A stretch of 34,931 nucleotides of DNA from Plakobranchus ocellatus. Lineage: Eukaryota > Mollusca > Gastropoda > Plakobranchidae. The translations under genes were made by a program, and so were the position numbers. Of this stretch, positions 14,001 to 22,928 are shown piece by piece (position 1 is the stretch's first letter; each line of letters opens with the position of its first letter). The notes under the pieces were generated by a model. It was not told where the DNA came from, searched no databases, and worked only from the letters and a program-made list of their open reading frames with translations. The stretch lies in NCBI GenBank assembly GCA_019648995.1, contig BLXT01007636.1, forward strand, positions 803,980 to 838,910. The letters run 5' to 3'.

Positions 14001-17000
14001 GGGTTAAAAGTTATTCAGAAATTTTGACAGCTGTCTATAGTTTGATTAGCCTTTTTCTGCTGTATTTTGATGGTTTTAAAAAAAATGATTCAGTGCAAAA
14101 TAAATCATTGTTGCACTTTGGTCAGCTTTTCTGCCAGCAGTTTGTAATTAGGAAAACACTTTCGTATGCAAAAGTAATTTCTAATTGTACTTCTTTTTCA
14201 TTTCCTTTTGCAGTTGCAATACTCAAATGTACCATCCAATGAGCTGAAACCCATTTTCTCCTTGCTCACAGAAATTCTGGTAATATATGTGTTTTAACAG
14301 AAGCTAAAATTCCACATAGAGATAGTTTACCTGTGTTTACAAGAAATAATATACCAGTCAAGAGATTTTAATTCAAACATAGGGAGGATTAATTTTGTTA
14401 AAGAACTAGAAGTACACTTTTTACATGATTTATCGCAGCGGTTTGTTTGTCTGCTACGTTTTTATTACTGACAAGAATAAAAGACCAGAGATTTTTAGGC
14501 CCACAATCTTCATGTTGTGAGGCACTTAAATTTTTTTTTTTCATATCAACACAAACCAATTTTTTTTTTATAAATGAAAAAGAAGACTTTGTTTTTCAAA
14601 CTACAAAAAAAAAAAGGGACCAAAATTATATTTGATGGTACTAAAAGTCTCACCAACGTCAAACTTGTGTAATATAAATAAATAATGTAAAAGTTGGTAA
14701 TTATACACTGTTGATGGTACTAAAAGTCTCACCAAAGTCAAACTTGTGTAATATAAATAAATAATGTAAAAGTTGGTAATTATACGCTGTCTCAGTAAAT
14801 AGTTCCAATTTTTCCTTTGAAAATGATTGCTCTTCTTAAAATATTATTTGTATCAATCATGTTTTATTTGATGTTAGGAAAAAAAATTAGCCTCTAGACA
14901 GAGAGATTTTTAAAAATTCTTATTTTACTGTATGGAAGATGATTATGCTTTCATTTTTTTGTGAACTTGTTTCACTACAGAAGAATTCCTGGCACTTTAA
15001 AAGGAGTACAATAAATTATCTTTACTTAAGATAGATGTAGTTAAAAAATGTAGAATCATGAATGCTAATGTTCACATCCTTTAAGAGTAGGAGAAAACAT
15101 GTTTTACTAAAATGATCATTATTTTGTAGCAAATTCATCATGTTATGATTCTGTCTCTTTTATGCTCCACAAAGACGCTGGAAGATCCTCTTCAGATACT
15201 GAGACTTCAGTATGTGATAGATGGAATTGTTGAGGAAAATGGAAAGAAGTTTGAAGGCCTTACTAGTAAGTGTTCACAGTCTATAATTACCCAAGTTTAC
15301 ATTATTGAAATGTTACCTTAAGGACGTAAACATATATACCAAACAATGTATTGATTAAAAGTTTTGTCAATATTGAGGCTTCTGATTCCTCTTCCCTCAA
15401 GTGACACATTTTTTTATTTAAATAATTTTTTCGTGATTTTATGTAAAAGATATTTCAAAATTAATTTTTATGCTCTAGGAAAAAAATTTATCGAAATTTT
15501 GTCTGTTCTTTTAAGAGTAAAACTCAATATATTCTTTCATAAAATTTTTTTCTTTTTCTCATTTGTATCTTTGAAAATTTCAACTTGAATTTTGAATAAT
15601 TTATTTTCATTTGCTTTATTTTTTTAGACATAATTCGCCTAAACCAGCACGCTGACAGCCGTCGCTCATACCAATGCATTAAGTTCTTGGTGGCCTTGAT
15701 GAATAAATCTTCTGTGGCCAAAGATTTTCTCCTAAAGACACCTTCCAGATGGCAATGGGCTGTCAACTGGCTGAAGAAAAAAGTATATTTACATGTTGCA
15801 ACTGTTTATTTGAGTTGGATGAGAAGGACCAGCTATATTTATGTTTTACTAATAAGAGTAATCCTTACTGACTTTTTATAAAAGAAAAAACATAGTTACC
15901 ACTTTAATAAGAGTTTATGAAAAAAGGATGTAAAATGAATTATAAATTGTACGTAATAACAGATGAGTAATTGTAAATCCCATGTTTTGCAAATATTAAT
16001 CCATCACAGAGTGAAGTAGAAACCAAACTACAGTACAAAATAAATTAAAACAAAATTTTACATAAATACCAGACAAGCAGTTTTGAACACCATTCTATGG
16101 AAAAATTAATGATAACTAAATATATACATATGCAAAGGAGGAGGTTTGGAGAAAAGGAGAGTGCATTGGGTGTGGGGGAGAGTGCATTGGGTGTGGAAGT
16201 GTGCATTGGGTTGGGAGAGAGTGCACTGAGAGTGGGGGAGAGTGCATTGGGTGTGGGAGAAAGCACACTGGTGTGGGATTGGCTGCTGTTTGTGCTGACT
16301 TGAAATATGTTTCTTTCCTCAAATCTGTGCAGATGTCTGAACATTTATTGCCAAGTTCTACATCTGCAAGCATCTCCAACGAAGACTCAAACCGTAAATC
16401 CTTCCAGAGAACACAAAGTGCACAGGTGAGGAAAGTACAGCCCAATTTAAACCAATGCTTTTTCAAGAGGAATTATGTTTATAATGAATGAAAATGAAAA
16501 TGAATACAAATCATCAGTGTGGCTGAGAGTAAACATAAGATTTGGATCGCATGGTGTATCTTTTATGTGCACTGTTTTTTACCATGGTTGTAACCTTTGG
16601 TCCTTATTCTAACCTTTGATACTTATCTGGGAGCATCAAACTGCATAAAACTTATCCAGATGGATGTAATCTATGTGACAAAAGGCTAACTTAAGATCTT
16701 TCTCCGTTTCACTCTTTTTAAACTTCTCAGCGAACAGGATTTATTTTTAATGGAATACAATCTAGATATCTTTAAATCAATTTTTTGGAAATTAAAAGCA
16801 AAGAAAATGTTTAGATTAAGAGAAATAGCTTTTTCGTAATAATTTCATAAATTGTGATAGTTCTTTCGGACAAAATGAAGGACAGTCAAATATGGTGGAT
16901 GTAGAAAGCAAAAAAAGAACAGGGAAAGCTTTTCTTTCTGCTAGATCTAGATTTAGGCTTCATTTCTCTACAGTCTTTCAACTTCTATTCATCCTGGATT

Positions 17001-19662
17001 CAAGATTTAGTATAGGTTCCAGAGCTAGATTGATAAAAAAAAAATTCTAAATCTAGGTTCCAATAAGCTGTCTAATTTATAATTGTTGGAATTATTTGAT
17101 GTATAAAGAGTAAATGCGTGGGTTGCGGACATACTTGAATCAAATTCTCAGAATGTTAAAACGTTTTTCTTTGGACATTTTTAATTCGAGGAAAAAATAC
17201 AAAACATAAGTAAAAAAAAATATCTATGGTAGCAAATATGAAAATAAGCATGCCAGCTTATCTTTAATCTCTTCATGGGTCATTGGGCAATATTTATTCT
17301 GTTCATTTGAATGGCAAAACATGCTTGTACACATGTATATGTATTATATTTTGTAGAGAAGTTTCATAGAGCTCAACATATACCATAGATTATTTTTTTT
17401 TTTTTGTCTGTACATTTAGAACAATATCAGGAAAGATTTAGGCTTATTAAAGACAACAATTTTTGTAATCATGTAGGCTTATATATTTTAGAGTGATGAA
17501 ATGTTTTTCCCAAAGCTCATTATCTGTGAATGAAAAAATTCTTCCAAAACTGGGACACTTTCACTTTGTAAGTGCAGCTCGTCGTCAGACGAGTTTACCA
17601 TGGCATGAAAAAAAAAAAAAAAGTTGAAAATCATAGTTGATTGTCATACAAGTTCATCATGGCAAGAAGCTAACTGATTCTAATCCTGCAAAGCACCAGA
17701 ACAAGCCCTAATTGTAATCGTTATCTATGGGCTGTCAGAAATCAACAACCACTTGTGATCTTGTGCTTGCAAGCAAGCATTCATTTTGTCATACCTTAGA
17801 GGAAAATAAAATTTTACTCAGTTTTTTATTCAAAGTAAAAAAAAAATTTGTGTAAAAGTCAGAATGTTTTTTCAGGACTGAATAAAGTGGAACAGTTGAA
17901 CAGGCAATACTACTGAAAGATAGAGGGTTTCACTTGTTTCCTTTCATCTTCAAAGACTGTTGTCAGGGTTATGAACTAACCTTTGGGGATATGTGCAAAT
18001 AGAANNNNNNNNNNNNNNNNNNNNNNNNNNNNNNNNNNNNNNNNNNNNNNNNNAGTTTTTAAAAATTTGCCAAAAAATTTAAGTTAAAAATGGAAGAAAA
18101 TATGAAAAAAGTAGCATATTTTTAAAAATTATCAACATTCATTTTCAAGAATAACACCTAAAGGACAGGCTTTGCCACCCTAGAGTAAACCCTCCCAGAC
18201 CAGGACTGCCACCCCCCTGTTCAATCCCCAGCACCGGAGTCACCACCCTCATTTCTAGAGATCTATGCCTTTGATAACAATAAGGATAAGCCTATAATGG
18301 AAATCCTTTGTTTGTATACCCATGCCAGCAAATTGATAACAAAAATGTTTAGGTGTTTGACTGGGCCGGAAAAGGTCTATACTAAGAATATTTTGGATTG
18401 GAATAAAGTTGCTGACCAGTTGTTGCGAGAATACTCGTCACTGGTCCTTTATGGTTGGGTACTTTCCGTCGCAGATCTTTTATGATTGTTTTTTTTTTCG
18501 CAAATATTCTCATCAACGGTCCTTAAAGTGTTAAAACAATCAGTAGATAAATTCTTAAAGGAATCAAGGGAAATGAAATTGTTAAAATACACCCCCCTCC
18601 CATAACAAAAAAAAAAAAAAGTTTTGAGTGTTTTTCACTGAGGCTTCTTCTCACAAAAAATGCAAAACTCGTTTCAGCATCAGCCAAGTTCAGCAAGCTT
18701 AAACATGATTTTTTTTTTCACATTCTGCCAGCTGCTGCAAAATCTTCTAGAGTCAACTGGGATACTCCAAGCTATTCTTACAACCTTTGTGCTAAGAGAT
18801 TCTTTGTACCTCTTGACTTCTGTAGCTATAAAACTTTTTCATTCCTCTCCAACACCTTTAAGTGTTTGTGGGGGTGCCTCTATGCACCCTCTATTGTTTG
18901 ATCTAATACAGCATTGCAACTCATACAAAGTAAAGTCTTGCCACTAATTTCAGTCTATCAATTGAGTTTGTCATGACTCATTTGAGCATTGATGTGTCTG
19001 CCTGATTTTGCAATGAAATATTTTTCAAAACTTAAAAGTTGATCAACAATTAGTGTTCATTAGAGGTCTATGACATGATACAAAAGTTACCATTAACAAA
19101 GAGGATAGTCTGGAGATCATAAAACTGCCCAAAGGAAAAAATGTAAACAAGACTAGATCAAACACAAGGATCAAAATAAGTATGAGTAAAAAGAAGGAGG
19201 AAAAGTTTGAAATCTAGTTAGGATTATCATAGATTGGGTATATTTACTAAGTTACATTGATTTGTTTCTGTGGCTTTGCTCTTTTGACCTTTTTTATTGC
19301 CCCTTTTTTTTTTTTAATATTGTCTGCAGCTGCAATTTTCAGATGGCATACTGTGAGAAATTTTGACTTGATCGTAGAAGAGAAACCTTTTTCATTTTTT
19401 ATTTTGATTGAAGTATGAAGAAAACATGCTTTAGTTTTTGTTTTGTTTCGTTTTGTTTTTGAAGCACATGCAAAGTATATTTTTATAGAGTTTAAGGCCC
19501 TGCAGTTTCAGCATGTTCAAGCATGCATGCACATTTGAACCCAGATTTTGTTCTTTTAATATTGATCATGATCTTCTAAAAATGCAGAAATGAATAAAAA
19601 AATTGTTTTTTCCAGTCCACTCTCCGAGAAGCCACAGCTCTTTTAGAGATGGGAGCAAACGA

Positions 19663-19694
<32 letters not shown>

Positions 19695-19924
19695 GCAGTG
19701 CTGCACCTTCAACAACAACTTCATCTAGTAACAGCAGCAGCAATGGCAGCGGTAGTACCACCAACACAAGTGTGGACCCAAAGCCTGCGGAGACAAAGTC
19801 GGCAACCACTTCCACCAGTAATACCAGTGACGTGAGTGTGACAGCCACACTGTCTTGTCCTCAAGATACAAGCACGGCAGAGAAAGACAATCTCGGGACA
19901 GCAAAAAGTTTTTGGCTTATTTAG
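113..19924 (+). CDS. USP24: USP24-like ubiquitin carboxyl-terminal hydrolase, 3' part of the gene (20 exons, 5' end missing)
   Basis: Large cysteine protease (peptidase family C19) that removes ubiquitin from proteins. Exons: 113-251, 1907-2026, 2501-2844, 3347-3486, 4291-4426, 5000-5201, 5572-5643, 5775-5878, 8825-8938, 9893-9992, 11024-11143, 12013-12093, 12409-12517, 12814-12932, 13691-13807, 14214-14279, 15175-15265, 15628-15782, 16333-16425, 19616-19924. All introns are GT-AG and every junction keeps phase, giving 909 residues (numbered from Tyr1 at 114) and a TAG. Seen: CEKC (40-43), His box with AGHYYSF (His192), GKWFKFND box (Asn217/Asp218), then conserved helical blocks such as WSSIQAREF and SFQRTQSAQ. 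The last two, with SEEGKDIIK, point to USP24 rather than USP9X by recollection of the vertebrate protein. The catalytic Cys box and about two thirds of a typical 2,600-residue USP24 lie upstream. Exon 7 and the 3' end are the least certain parts. Confidence 0.9.
722..905 (+). mobile_element. Decayed LINE RNase H domain fragment
   Basis: Plus-strand frames give [11 protein letters not shown] (from 722), then after a frame change [16 protein letters not shown] (from 784), then [10 protein letters not shown] near 875-904. Order and spacing resemble the RNase H domain of I/Jockey-type non-LTR elements (SSNYxAE, then DSKSALQA, then GNExAD). Stops and frameshifts show it is dead. No RT part was recognised on either side. 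The match is by eye and moderate. Confidence 0.45.
1490..1643. mobile_element. hAT-like MITE (154 bp) with perfect TIRs and a 7-bp target duplication
   Basis: The ends are perfect 13-bp inverted repeats, CAGGGATGCCAGT. The flanks carry a direct repeat TAATATA (1483-1489 and 1644-1650). CAGGG-type ends are usual in hAT transposons, though hAT normally duplicates 8 bp and only 7 match here. It has no coding capacity, so it is a non-autonomous element inserted in intron 1 of USP24. Confidence 0.75.
1907..2026 (+). CDS. USP24: USP24 exon 2 of window
   Basis: Acceptor CTGCAG, donor AAG|GTATCT; 120 bases, phase 0 to 0, residues 47-86. It encodes [22 protein letters not shown] and LKFDDYFK, the conserved USP core strand region between the zinc finger and the His box. 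Confidence 0.93.
2501..2844 (+). CDS. USP24: USP24 exon 3 of window: His box with long Ser/Gly-rich insert
   Basis: Acceptor TTGTTAG, donor AG|GTGAGA; 344 bases, residues 87-200 plus a split Arg201. It opens with [17 protein letters not shown], continues with about 70 low-complexity residues rich in Ser, Gly, Thr, Asp and Glu (104-174), then [11 protein letters not shown] and AGHYYSF. The probable catalytic His192 is the CAC at 2816-2818. Confidence 0.95.
3347..3486 (+). CDS. USP24: USP24 exon 4 of window: third catalytic residue
   Basis: Acceptor GGCTGCAG, donor TCAA|GTGAGT; residues 202-247 with split codons at both ends. It encodes [15 protein letters not shown]. By analogy with USP2 and USP7 the triad residue is Asn217 (AAT 3393-3395), followed by Asp218. 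[13 protein letters not shown] is the end of the USP fold. Confidence 0.95.
4291..4426 (+). CDS. USP24: USP24 exon 5 of window
   Basis: Acceptor CACATTCAG, donor GG|GTAAGT; residues 249-292. It encodes [17 protein letters not shown], the YWNAYMLFY-type last strand of the USP catalytic domain, followed by a basic linker. Confidence 0.93.
5000..5201 (+). CDS. USP24: USP24 exon 6 of window
   Basis: Acceptor GGTTTCAG, donor AAG|GTAAAA; 202 bases, residues 293-360. It encodes [33 protein letters not shown] and related blocks that start the helical region after the protease domain. Confidence 0.93.
5572..5643 (+). CDS. USP24: USP24 exon 7 of window, possibly an optional cassette exon
   Basis: Acceptor CTTGTTGCAG and donor TTG|GTATGT look good. 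It has 72 bases with phase 0 at both ends, residues 361-384 ([10 protein letters not shown], then [14 protein letters not shown]). I see no clear counterpart in the vertebrate protein as I recall it. Skipping it joins exon 6 to exon 8 in frame, so it may be alternatively spliced, lineage-specific or false. Confidence 0.5.
5775..5878 (+). CDS. USP24: USP24 exon 8 of window
   Basis: Acceptor TTTCTAG, donor CA|GTAAGT; 104 bases, residues 385-418. It encodes [20 protein letters not shown], matching the LAIQFLFQTYLRT block of USP24. Confidence 0.92.
6630..6950. repeat. TCTAGA/AGATCTAGA-rich tract
   Basis: Many short, partly palindromic AGATCTAGA and TCTAGA words are scattered in about 320 bases, for example around 6636, 6661, 6746, 6895 and 6932. 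A similar smaller cluster occurs near 16940-17060 in intron 19. It looks like degenerate satellite or simple-repeat material rather than a gene. Confidence 0.55.
8017..8084. repeat. (ATCT)17 microsatellite
   Basis: Uninterrupted tetranucleotide run in intron 8 of USP24. It is probably length-polymorphic and sits just before a Tigger-like element. Confidence 0.97.
8162..8735. mobile_element. pogo/Tigger-like non-autonomous DNA transposon
   Basis: Left end CAGTAGAAAGCTCATAAG, and right end read inward on the other strand CAGTGGAAACCTCAAGAG, agree at 14 of 18 positions. TA precedes the left end; the right flank is TG, possibly a mutated TA. The right inner part (CTTTGCTAAGTTTG side, A-rich block, TTCGAATTATC) closely resembles the element at 11745-11901. 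CAGTxGAAxCTC ends and TA targets are typical of Tigger. No transposase frame remains. Confidence 0.6.
8825..8938 (+). CDS. USP24: USP24 exon 9 of window
   Basis: Acceptor TTCCTCAG, donor AA|GTAAGT; residues 420-456. It encodes [16 protein letters not shown] and [15 protein letters not shown], equivalent to the EEWIATIEALL and SSEGRELIK blocks of USP24. Confidence 0.94.
8939..9892 (+). other. Intron 9, no gene; small hairpin
   Basis: AT-rich sequence of 954 bases. The only structure seen is the imperfect inverted repeat at 9484-9518. Confidence 0.8.
9484..9518. repeat. Short inverted repeat (hairpin)
   Basis: GTGACACAGGAAAA pairs with TTTTCTGTGTCAC across a short loop, with one bulge. It is intronic and may be the remnant of a palindromic mobile element. 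Confidence 0.6.
9893..9992 (+). CDS. USP24: USP24 exon 10 of window
   Basis: Acceptor TCTCTCAG, donor CCA|GTAAGT; residues 458-490. It encodes [20 protein letters not shown], matching IFLLECNVREVRVAVATILEK of USP24. Confidence 0.94.
9993..11023 (+). other. Intron 10, no gene
   Basis: It has a pyrimidine-rich (TCTG/CT)n stretch at about 10155-10220; otherwise AT-rich sequence with nothing recognised. Confidence 0.8.
11024..11143 (+). CDS. USP24: USP24 exon 11 of window
   Basis: Acceptor CTAAACAG, donor ATG|GTAAGT; 120 bases, residues 491-530. It encodes [19 protein letters not shown] and [12 protein letters not shown], aligning with the LLALLDKDVPENCKNCAQYFFLFNTFVQ block. Confidence 0.94.
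11144..12012 (+). other. Intron 11, contains a Tigger-like MITE
   Basis: AT-rich intron of 869 bases. The only feature seen is the element at 11745-11901. Confidence 0.8.
11745..11901. mobile_element. Small pogo/Tigger-like MITE
   Basis: The right half, read on the minus strand (CAGAGGAAACCTCAGAGGCC, then TATCGAAGTTCTCATGATG, then T-rich, then CTCTTTGGCTTTATC), follows the right half of the element at 8162-8735 in the same order, at roughly three quarters identity by eye. The left end CAGTGG is much decayed. It has no coding capacity. Confidence 0.5.
12013..12093 (+). CDS. USP24: USP24 exon 12 of window
   Basis: Acceptor TTTTCAG, donor GGA|GTGAGT; 81 bases, residues 531-557. It encodes [19 protein letters not shown], like LLRHSALRHMISFLLG of USP24. 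Confidence 0.92.
12409..12517 (+). CDS. USP24: USP24 exon 13 of window
   Basis: Acceptor ACTTAAG, donor CATG|GTAAAA; 109 bases, residues 558-593. It encodes [20 protein letters not shown], nearly the RRWSSAQAREFGNLH block of USP24. The GTCTAT at 12522 upstream-type alternative after GTCAAG would break the frame into the next exon, so the later donor is preferred. Confidence 0.92.
12814..12932 (+). CDS. USP24: USP24 exon 14 of window
   Basis: Acceptor CTGAGCAG, donor GAG|GTAAAC; 119 bases, residues 595-633. It encodes [20 protein letters not shown] and [13 protein letters not shown]. It is less conserved than its neighbours but phase-compatible on both sides and GC-richer than the flanks. Confidence 0.85.
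12933..13690 (+). other. Intron 14, no gene
   Basis: AT-rich with a CCCT/CT-rich pyrimidine tract at about 13321-13365; nothing else recognised. Confidence 0.8.
13691..13807 (+). CDS. USP24: USP24 exon 15 of window
   Basis: Acceptor ATTTCAG, donor ATG|GTAAAC; 117 bases, residues 634-672. It encodes [20 protein letters not shown] and [18 protein letters not shown], aligning with the FALRELTGSLLALIEMVVYCCFCNEHFS block. Confidence 0.93.
14214..14279 (+). CDS. USP24: USP24 exon 16 of window
   Basis: Acceptor TTTTGCAG, donor CTG|GTAATA; 66 bases, residues 673-694. It encodes [16 protein letters not shown], matching PPHELKNTFQLLHEIL of USP24. Confidence 0.92.
14280..15174 (+). other. Intron 16, contains a 79-bp tandem duplication
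   Basis: AT-rich intron of 895 bases. Apart from the duplication at 14632-14789 nothing is recognised. Confidence 0.8.
14632..14789. repeat. Tandem duplication, 2 x 79 bp
   Basis: Copies 14632-14710 and 14711-14789 differ at two positions by eye (AACG/AAAG and ACACTG/ACGCTG). This is a recent direct duplication in intron 16. Confidence 0.95.
15175..15265 (+). CDS. USP24: USP24 exon 17 of window
   Basis: Acceptor CCACAAAG, donor ACTA|GTAAGT; 91 bases, residues 695-724. It encodes [19 protein letters not shown], matching VIEDPIQVERVKFVFE of USP24. Confidence 0.92.
15628..15782 (+). CDS. USP24: USP24 exon 18 of window
   Basis: Acceptor TTTTTTAG, donor AAA|GTATAT; 155 bases, residues 725-776. 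It encodes [20 protein letters not shown] and [11 protein letters not shown], equivalent to RCYQCVKFLVTLAQK and WSWAVQWLQKK of USP24. Confidence 0.95.
16155..16275. repeat. G-rich minisatellite, about 20-bp unit
   Basis: Five to six imperfect copies of GAGTGCATTGGGTGTGGGGA occur in intron 18, ending about 60 bases before the acceptor of exon 19. One strand has many GGG runs. Its reading frames on both strands are repeats, not genes. Confidence 0.9.
16333..16425 (+). CDS. USP24: USP24 exon 19 of window
   Basis: Acceptor CTGTGCAG, donor CAG|GTGAGG; 93 bases, residues 777-807. It starts MSEHLLP and ends [11 protein letters not shown], matching MSEHYW and GKTFQRTISAQ near the C terminus of USP24. 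This short, specific motif settles the identity. Confidence 0.95.
18005..18053. other. Assembly gap (49 N)
   Basis: A run of N inside intron 19. The real length is unknown, and flanking repeats may have caused the break. Confidence 0.99.
18422..18534. mobile_element. Possible piggyBac-like element end
   Basis: Read on the minus strand, 18534 inward gives TTAA then CACTTTAAGGACCGTTGATG, with a TTAA-flanked CACTTTAAGG-like terminus. A related inner copy (GGACCAGTGACGAGTATTCT, minus strand) lies near 18425-18447. The opposite terminus is not seen and may fall in or beyond the gap. Confidence 0.35.
19616..19924 (+). CDS. USP24: USP24 terminal exon with Ser/Asn/Thr-rich tail
   Basis: Acceptor TTTTTCCAG; residues 808-909 and TAG at 19922-19924. 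It begins [13 protein letters not shown], like the DTLAYATALL segment of USP24. Next comes a low-complexity tail (about 820-880) built on AAC/AGC/ACA repeats, ending TAKSFWLI. The acidic C terminus I recall for vertebrate USP24 is absent. A strong internal donor, GAC|GTGAGT at 19832 in phase 0, makes a spliced alternative ending possible. Confidence 0.85.
19660..19745. repeat. Coding AAC/AGC trinucleotide repeat
   Basis: An impure (AAC)n(AGC)n tract inside the last USP24 exon encodes Asn and Ser runs. It is likely length-variable. Confidence 0.85.
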
Positions 19925-20109
19925 CTCAGAAGTTGTTGTGTATGTAATATTGTCATTATATGGCATCTTTGCGGATCATATCTCATGAAATGCAAATGTT
20001 CAAAATATTATAGAAGTATTACACAAAGACAATTTTTTGTGAACATACAGGGAATATAATTGTGATGTAAATACAGTACTTACCTCAGTAACAATAAACG
20101 TAAAATAAA
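19925..20109 (+). other. USP24: Probable USP24 3' UTR (proximal form)
   Basis: AT-rich sequence after the stop, with the first AATAAA signals about 170 bases downstream. A longer UTR is possible because further signals follow to 23527. Confidence 0.5.
20093..20109 (+). promoter_or_regulatory. Two candidate polyadenylation signals
   Basis: AATAAA at 20093-20098 and 20104-20109, the first after the USP24 stop. Without transcript data the used site is unknown. Confidence 0.45.
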
Positions 20110-21125
20110 TAATTTACATGCCTTAGTGATGTGGAAAAGATTTCTTTAAAGAATCTTTTTGATCGTGCATTTTCATAGAGAAAAGTGATTAATTATTTGC
20201 TTTTTTGCTGTCAATTTTTATCTTTTTGCAGATTTTATATTCTTAACTACAAATAGCTGTTATTGATAATGACTGATATTTGAAAACGCCTTCACTAGGA
20301 TCGTTATGTAATATTAAGCAGCCATACCCTCCTTTTAGTTTTAAAATATCAATGATGAAGTGTGACTCTAGTATTATATACATATTTTTTTTTTATTTTT
20401 TTATATAAACATCGTTACTTGTCAAGTGGAAACATCTTATATGTCCTTACTTTATAATTGTAAATGTTCTATGTTATGTAAAGTGGAAATGTGAATATTC
20501 CCTTACAATGTTTATGAGCATACAAAATTATGTGTAATGGAAATATTAACATACTCTTACAAATTCTTTTCTCCAAATATTTATATGTGGCTTTCATTAA
20601 CAGTATCCAATAGTCATATTGCATTCATTGGTCATAATTCTTTGCAGAGCACCTTATTTAAGTGCATCATTTCATGATTCTCATCAATTTAGTGATCAGT
20701 TGCATATCTTTCTTTCATTTTTGTCAGAAACTTTTGGCAAATATATTGTTTCTTCACCTCAATTTCGATTTGTTGCTGAAAAGAAATTGTAAAGTGTTAT
20801 TTTATGCGTTTGTAAACCCTGAGACTTTTAATATCTTATAATCTTCAGACTTTGAATTAACTCTGGATTCAGAGGAAGTGTTTTTCTCAGCAATGTCAAA
20901 ACTATTCTGTCCTTTGTTTTCTTAACAACCTATCTGGTGTATTTTCAAATAATCAGAACAAGAGTTAGTTTCAACAGTATTTTTAAAGTGTAAGTCAGAT
21001 TACTACTTAAAGTTATGCTTTACCTGCTGTGCATTACTACAACTGTCTAAATTTTAAATAACATCACCTGATAAACAAGAAAATTAAAAACAAAAAGATA
21101 AAATCTTTACTTTATATATATAGAT

Positions 21126-21126
<1 letters not shown>

Positions 21127-21207
<81 letters not shown>
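21127..21207. repeat. (AG)40 microsatellite
   Basis: Uninterrupted dinucleotide run about 1.2 kb after the USP24 stop. Confidence 0.97.
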
Positions 21208-21211
<4 letters not shown>

Positions 21212-21290
21212 AATTCATTTATAGCTTACAGTACTGTATGACATTTAAAATTATATTTTTTTTTGAAGATTGAAATACATCTAGTTGCTT

Positions 21291-21336
21291 TGAATGAATT
21301 GAGTAAAACGTGATGAATGAATTGAGTAAAACGTGA
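21291..21336. repeat. Tandem duplication, 2 x 23 bp
   Basis: TGAATGAATTGAGTAAAACG plus TGA is repeated exactly, at 21291-21313 and 21314-21336. Confidence 0.95.
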
Positions 21337-22909
21337 TGAAACGTCTATTAGAATTTTGTTGCTGTTTAGTATTTTAGATTACGTTGTTGACATGTTGACC
21401 TTCATTTGATGCCAATGTTTCCTTCTTTCCTTCATTACTTGTTTGAAATGATAAGGAAGGAGTACAAGTTAGTCATAGCAAGCGATGATACTGATGAAAC
21501 GTGAATAATGATATATGTATATTATTTTTTTCTCTCCTTTATATTTGCTGTATTATGCACTTTCTCTGTATTTTCCCTGTTTTAAAGCTTGGCTGTCTAT
21601 GCTCTATCTGTTGAAGCTAAGGTAAAGGCTCAGTAATTTGACCTACTACAAGCTCAAGCTTCTTTAGTTTGTGAGCTGCCAGAGCAATATTATAAGAAAG
21701 AACTATTACTGATTGATAATAATGAGTGCGCATGGTTGTTGAATTCCTGAAGTAATTGGTCATGATGGATGTCAGAAGCCAACAGCTAGTCAATGGTTCA
21801 TTAAGTCACCCATGAAGGTACTCTTGCATGTTTTATAAAGTGGCTTATCCACTTCTTGAATTTTTAGTTTTTGATTGTTCTGGAAGGTAGGCCTACTGTT
21901 GGACAATTTCATCCTGTGACCAACTTGAAACAGCTATGATTCAAATGATATAACTTCTTTGCAAAGGAAAAAAAAAGATTTTTAAAATTTTTGTAAAAGT
22001 TTGATATTGAGAGTTATAAGGATACAAATTTACCAGTAAAAAATGCAAAACAATAAAGCATGAGGTATCATCAATTTTACTATTTAGTGTCAGTTGCTGT
22101 ATAAGCTCTAGGAAAATGCTTCAGTTACTGTATAAATCAAGTCCCTGGCTATCTAATATCTATAGAGTTTGTGTCGAGAGAAAATTTTCAGCATTTGATA
22201 TGAGAAATGAATTCACCATATCCTGTGTGTCAATTGTATTCTAAAGCATCTTCTTGTATGGGTAATTGTGCATCTGGACTTGTTTTGAAGTGTATGTGCT
22301 TGCTATGCAAGTTAGAGAAGTCTTTCCAAGACATTCATACTTATAAAGTTCATGAACAATAGGATTGAATTTGTTCTCAGGCAGTTGCAGTATTTTAAAG
22401 ATTTAAGAATAAAGTAATTAAAAACAGCAGTTGTGTAAGGAAAGGAAAAAAGTTGGGATTTTTCCATTACTTCTGTTGAGTGAAGCTTAGAAAGTCCAAT
22501 TTCAAGTATGAGAGTGGTAGTAGACTGCTAGCTATTTTGCAAAAGATGTGAGAAATTTTTATAGTATAAAACAAGTCCTTTTTTTAAAAATGCTAATATT
22601 GATAGCAGGAATCAAATTTCTGAAGTGCCTTCGTGTGAATAGGGACTTCAGAGGTTTGATACCCCCCGCCTTGATATGATTATAATTTTTTGTTTTGTTG
22701 ATTTTTTATAGTTATATAACAAGTTTTCAAATTGATAATAAAATTTGATAATTTTCTGTTAACAAAATAGCTTAAAAAGAAAGAAAGAACAGATGCCTTG
22801 AATATTACTGGTATTATTTTTTTTTTCGATAAAAAGTGGAAAGGGAAGTTTTATACATCCTAATTTGAAGTAAATTAAACATTTACATCTTTTATCTGTA
22901 TGTTATATA

Positions 22910-22928
22910 NCCCCCCCCCCCCCCCCCC
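22910..22928. other. Ambiguous base and poly-C(18)
   Basis: One N is followed by 18 C in an otherwise AT-rich stretch. The homopolymer length is probably unreliable. Confidence 0.9.

Larger units (their letters stand above)
16426..19615 (+). other. Intron 19 (3.2 kb), with an assembly gap
   Basis: It contains TCTAGA-type motifs at 16940-17060, a 49-base gap, a C-rich stretch at 18165-18260 of unknown nature, a possible piggyBac-like end at 18479-18530 and several A/T homopolymers. No coding exon with a USP24-like product is visible. Confidence 0.75.

Noticed and set aside
16045..16491. Overlapping open frames of 68-116 codons on both strands
   Set aside because: They are generated by the G-rich minisatellite and USP24 exon 19; the peptides are repeats of the 20-bp unit.
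19576..19848. Leu/Val-rich minus-strand frame resembling a membrane protein
   Set aside because: It is the antisense of the AAC/AGC coding repeat in the last USP24 exon.
113..19924. USP9X/FAM identity for the protease
   Set aside because: The protease core is similar, but [27 protein letters not shown] and SFQRTQSAQ fit USP24 better.
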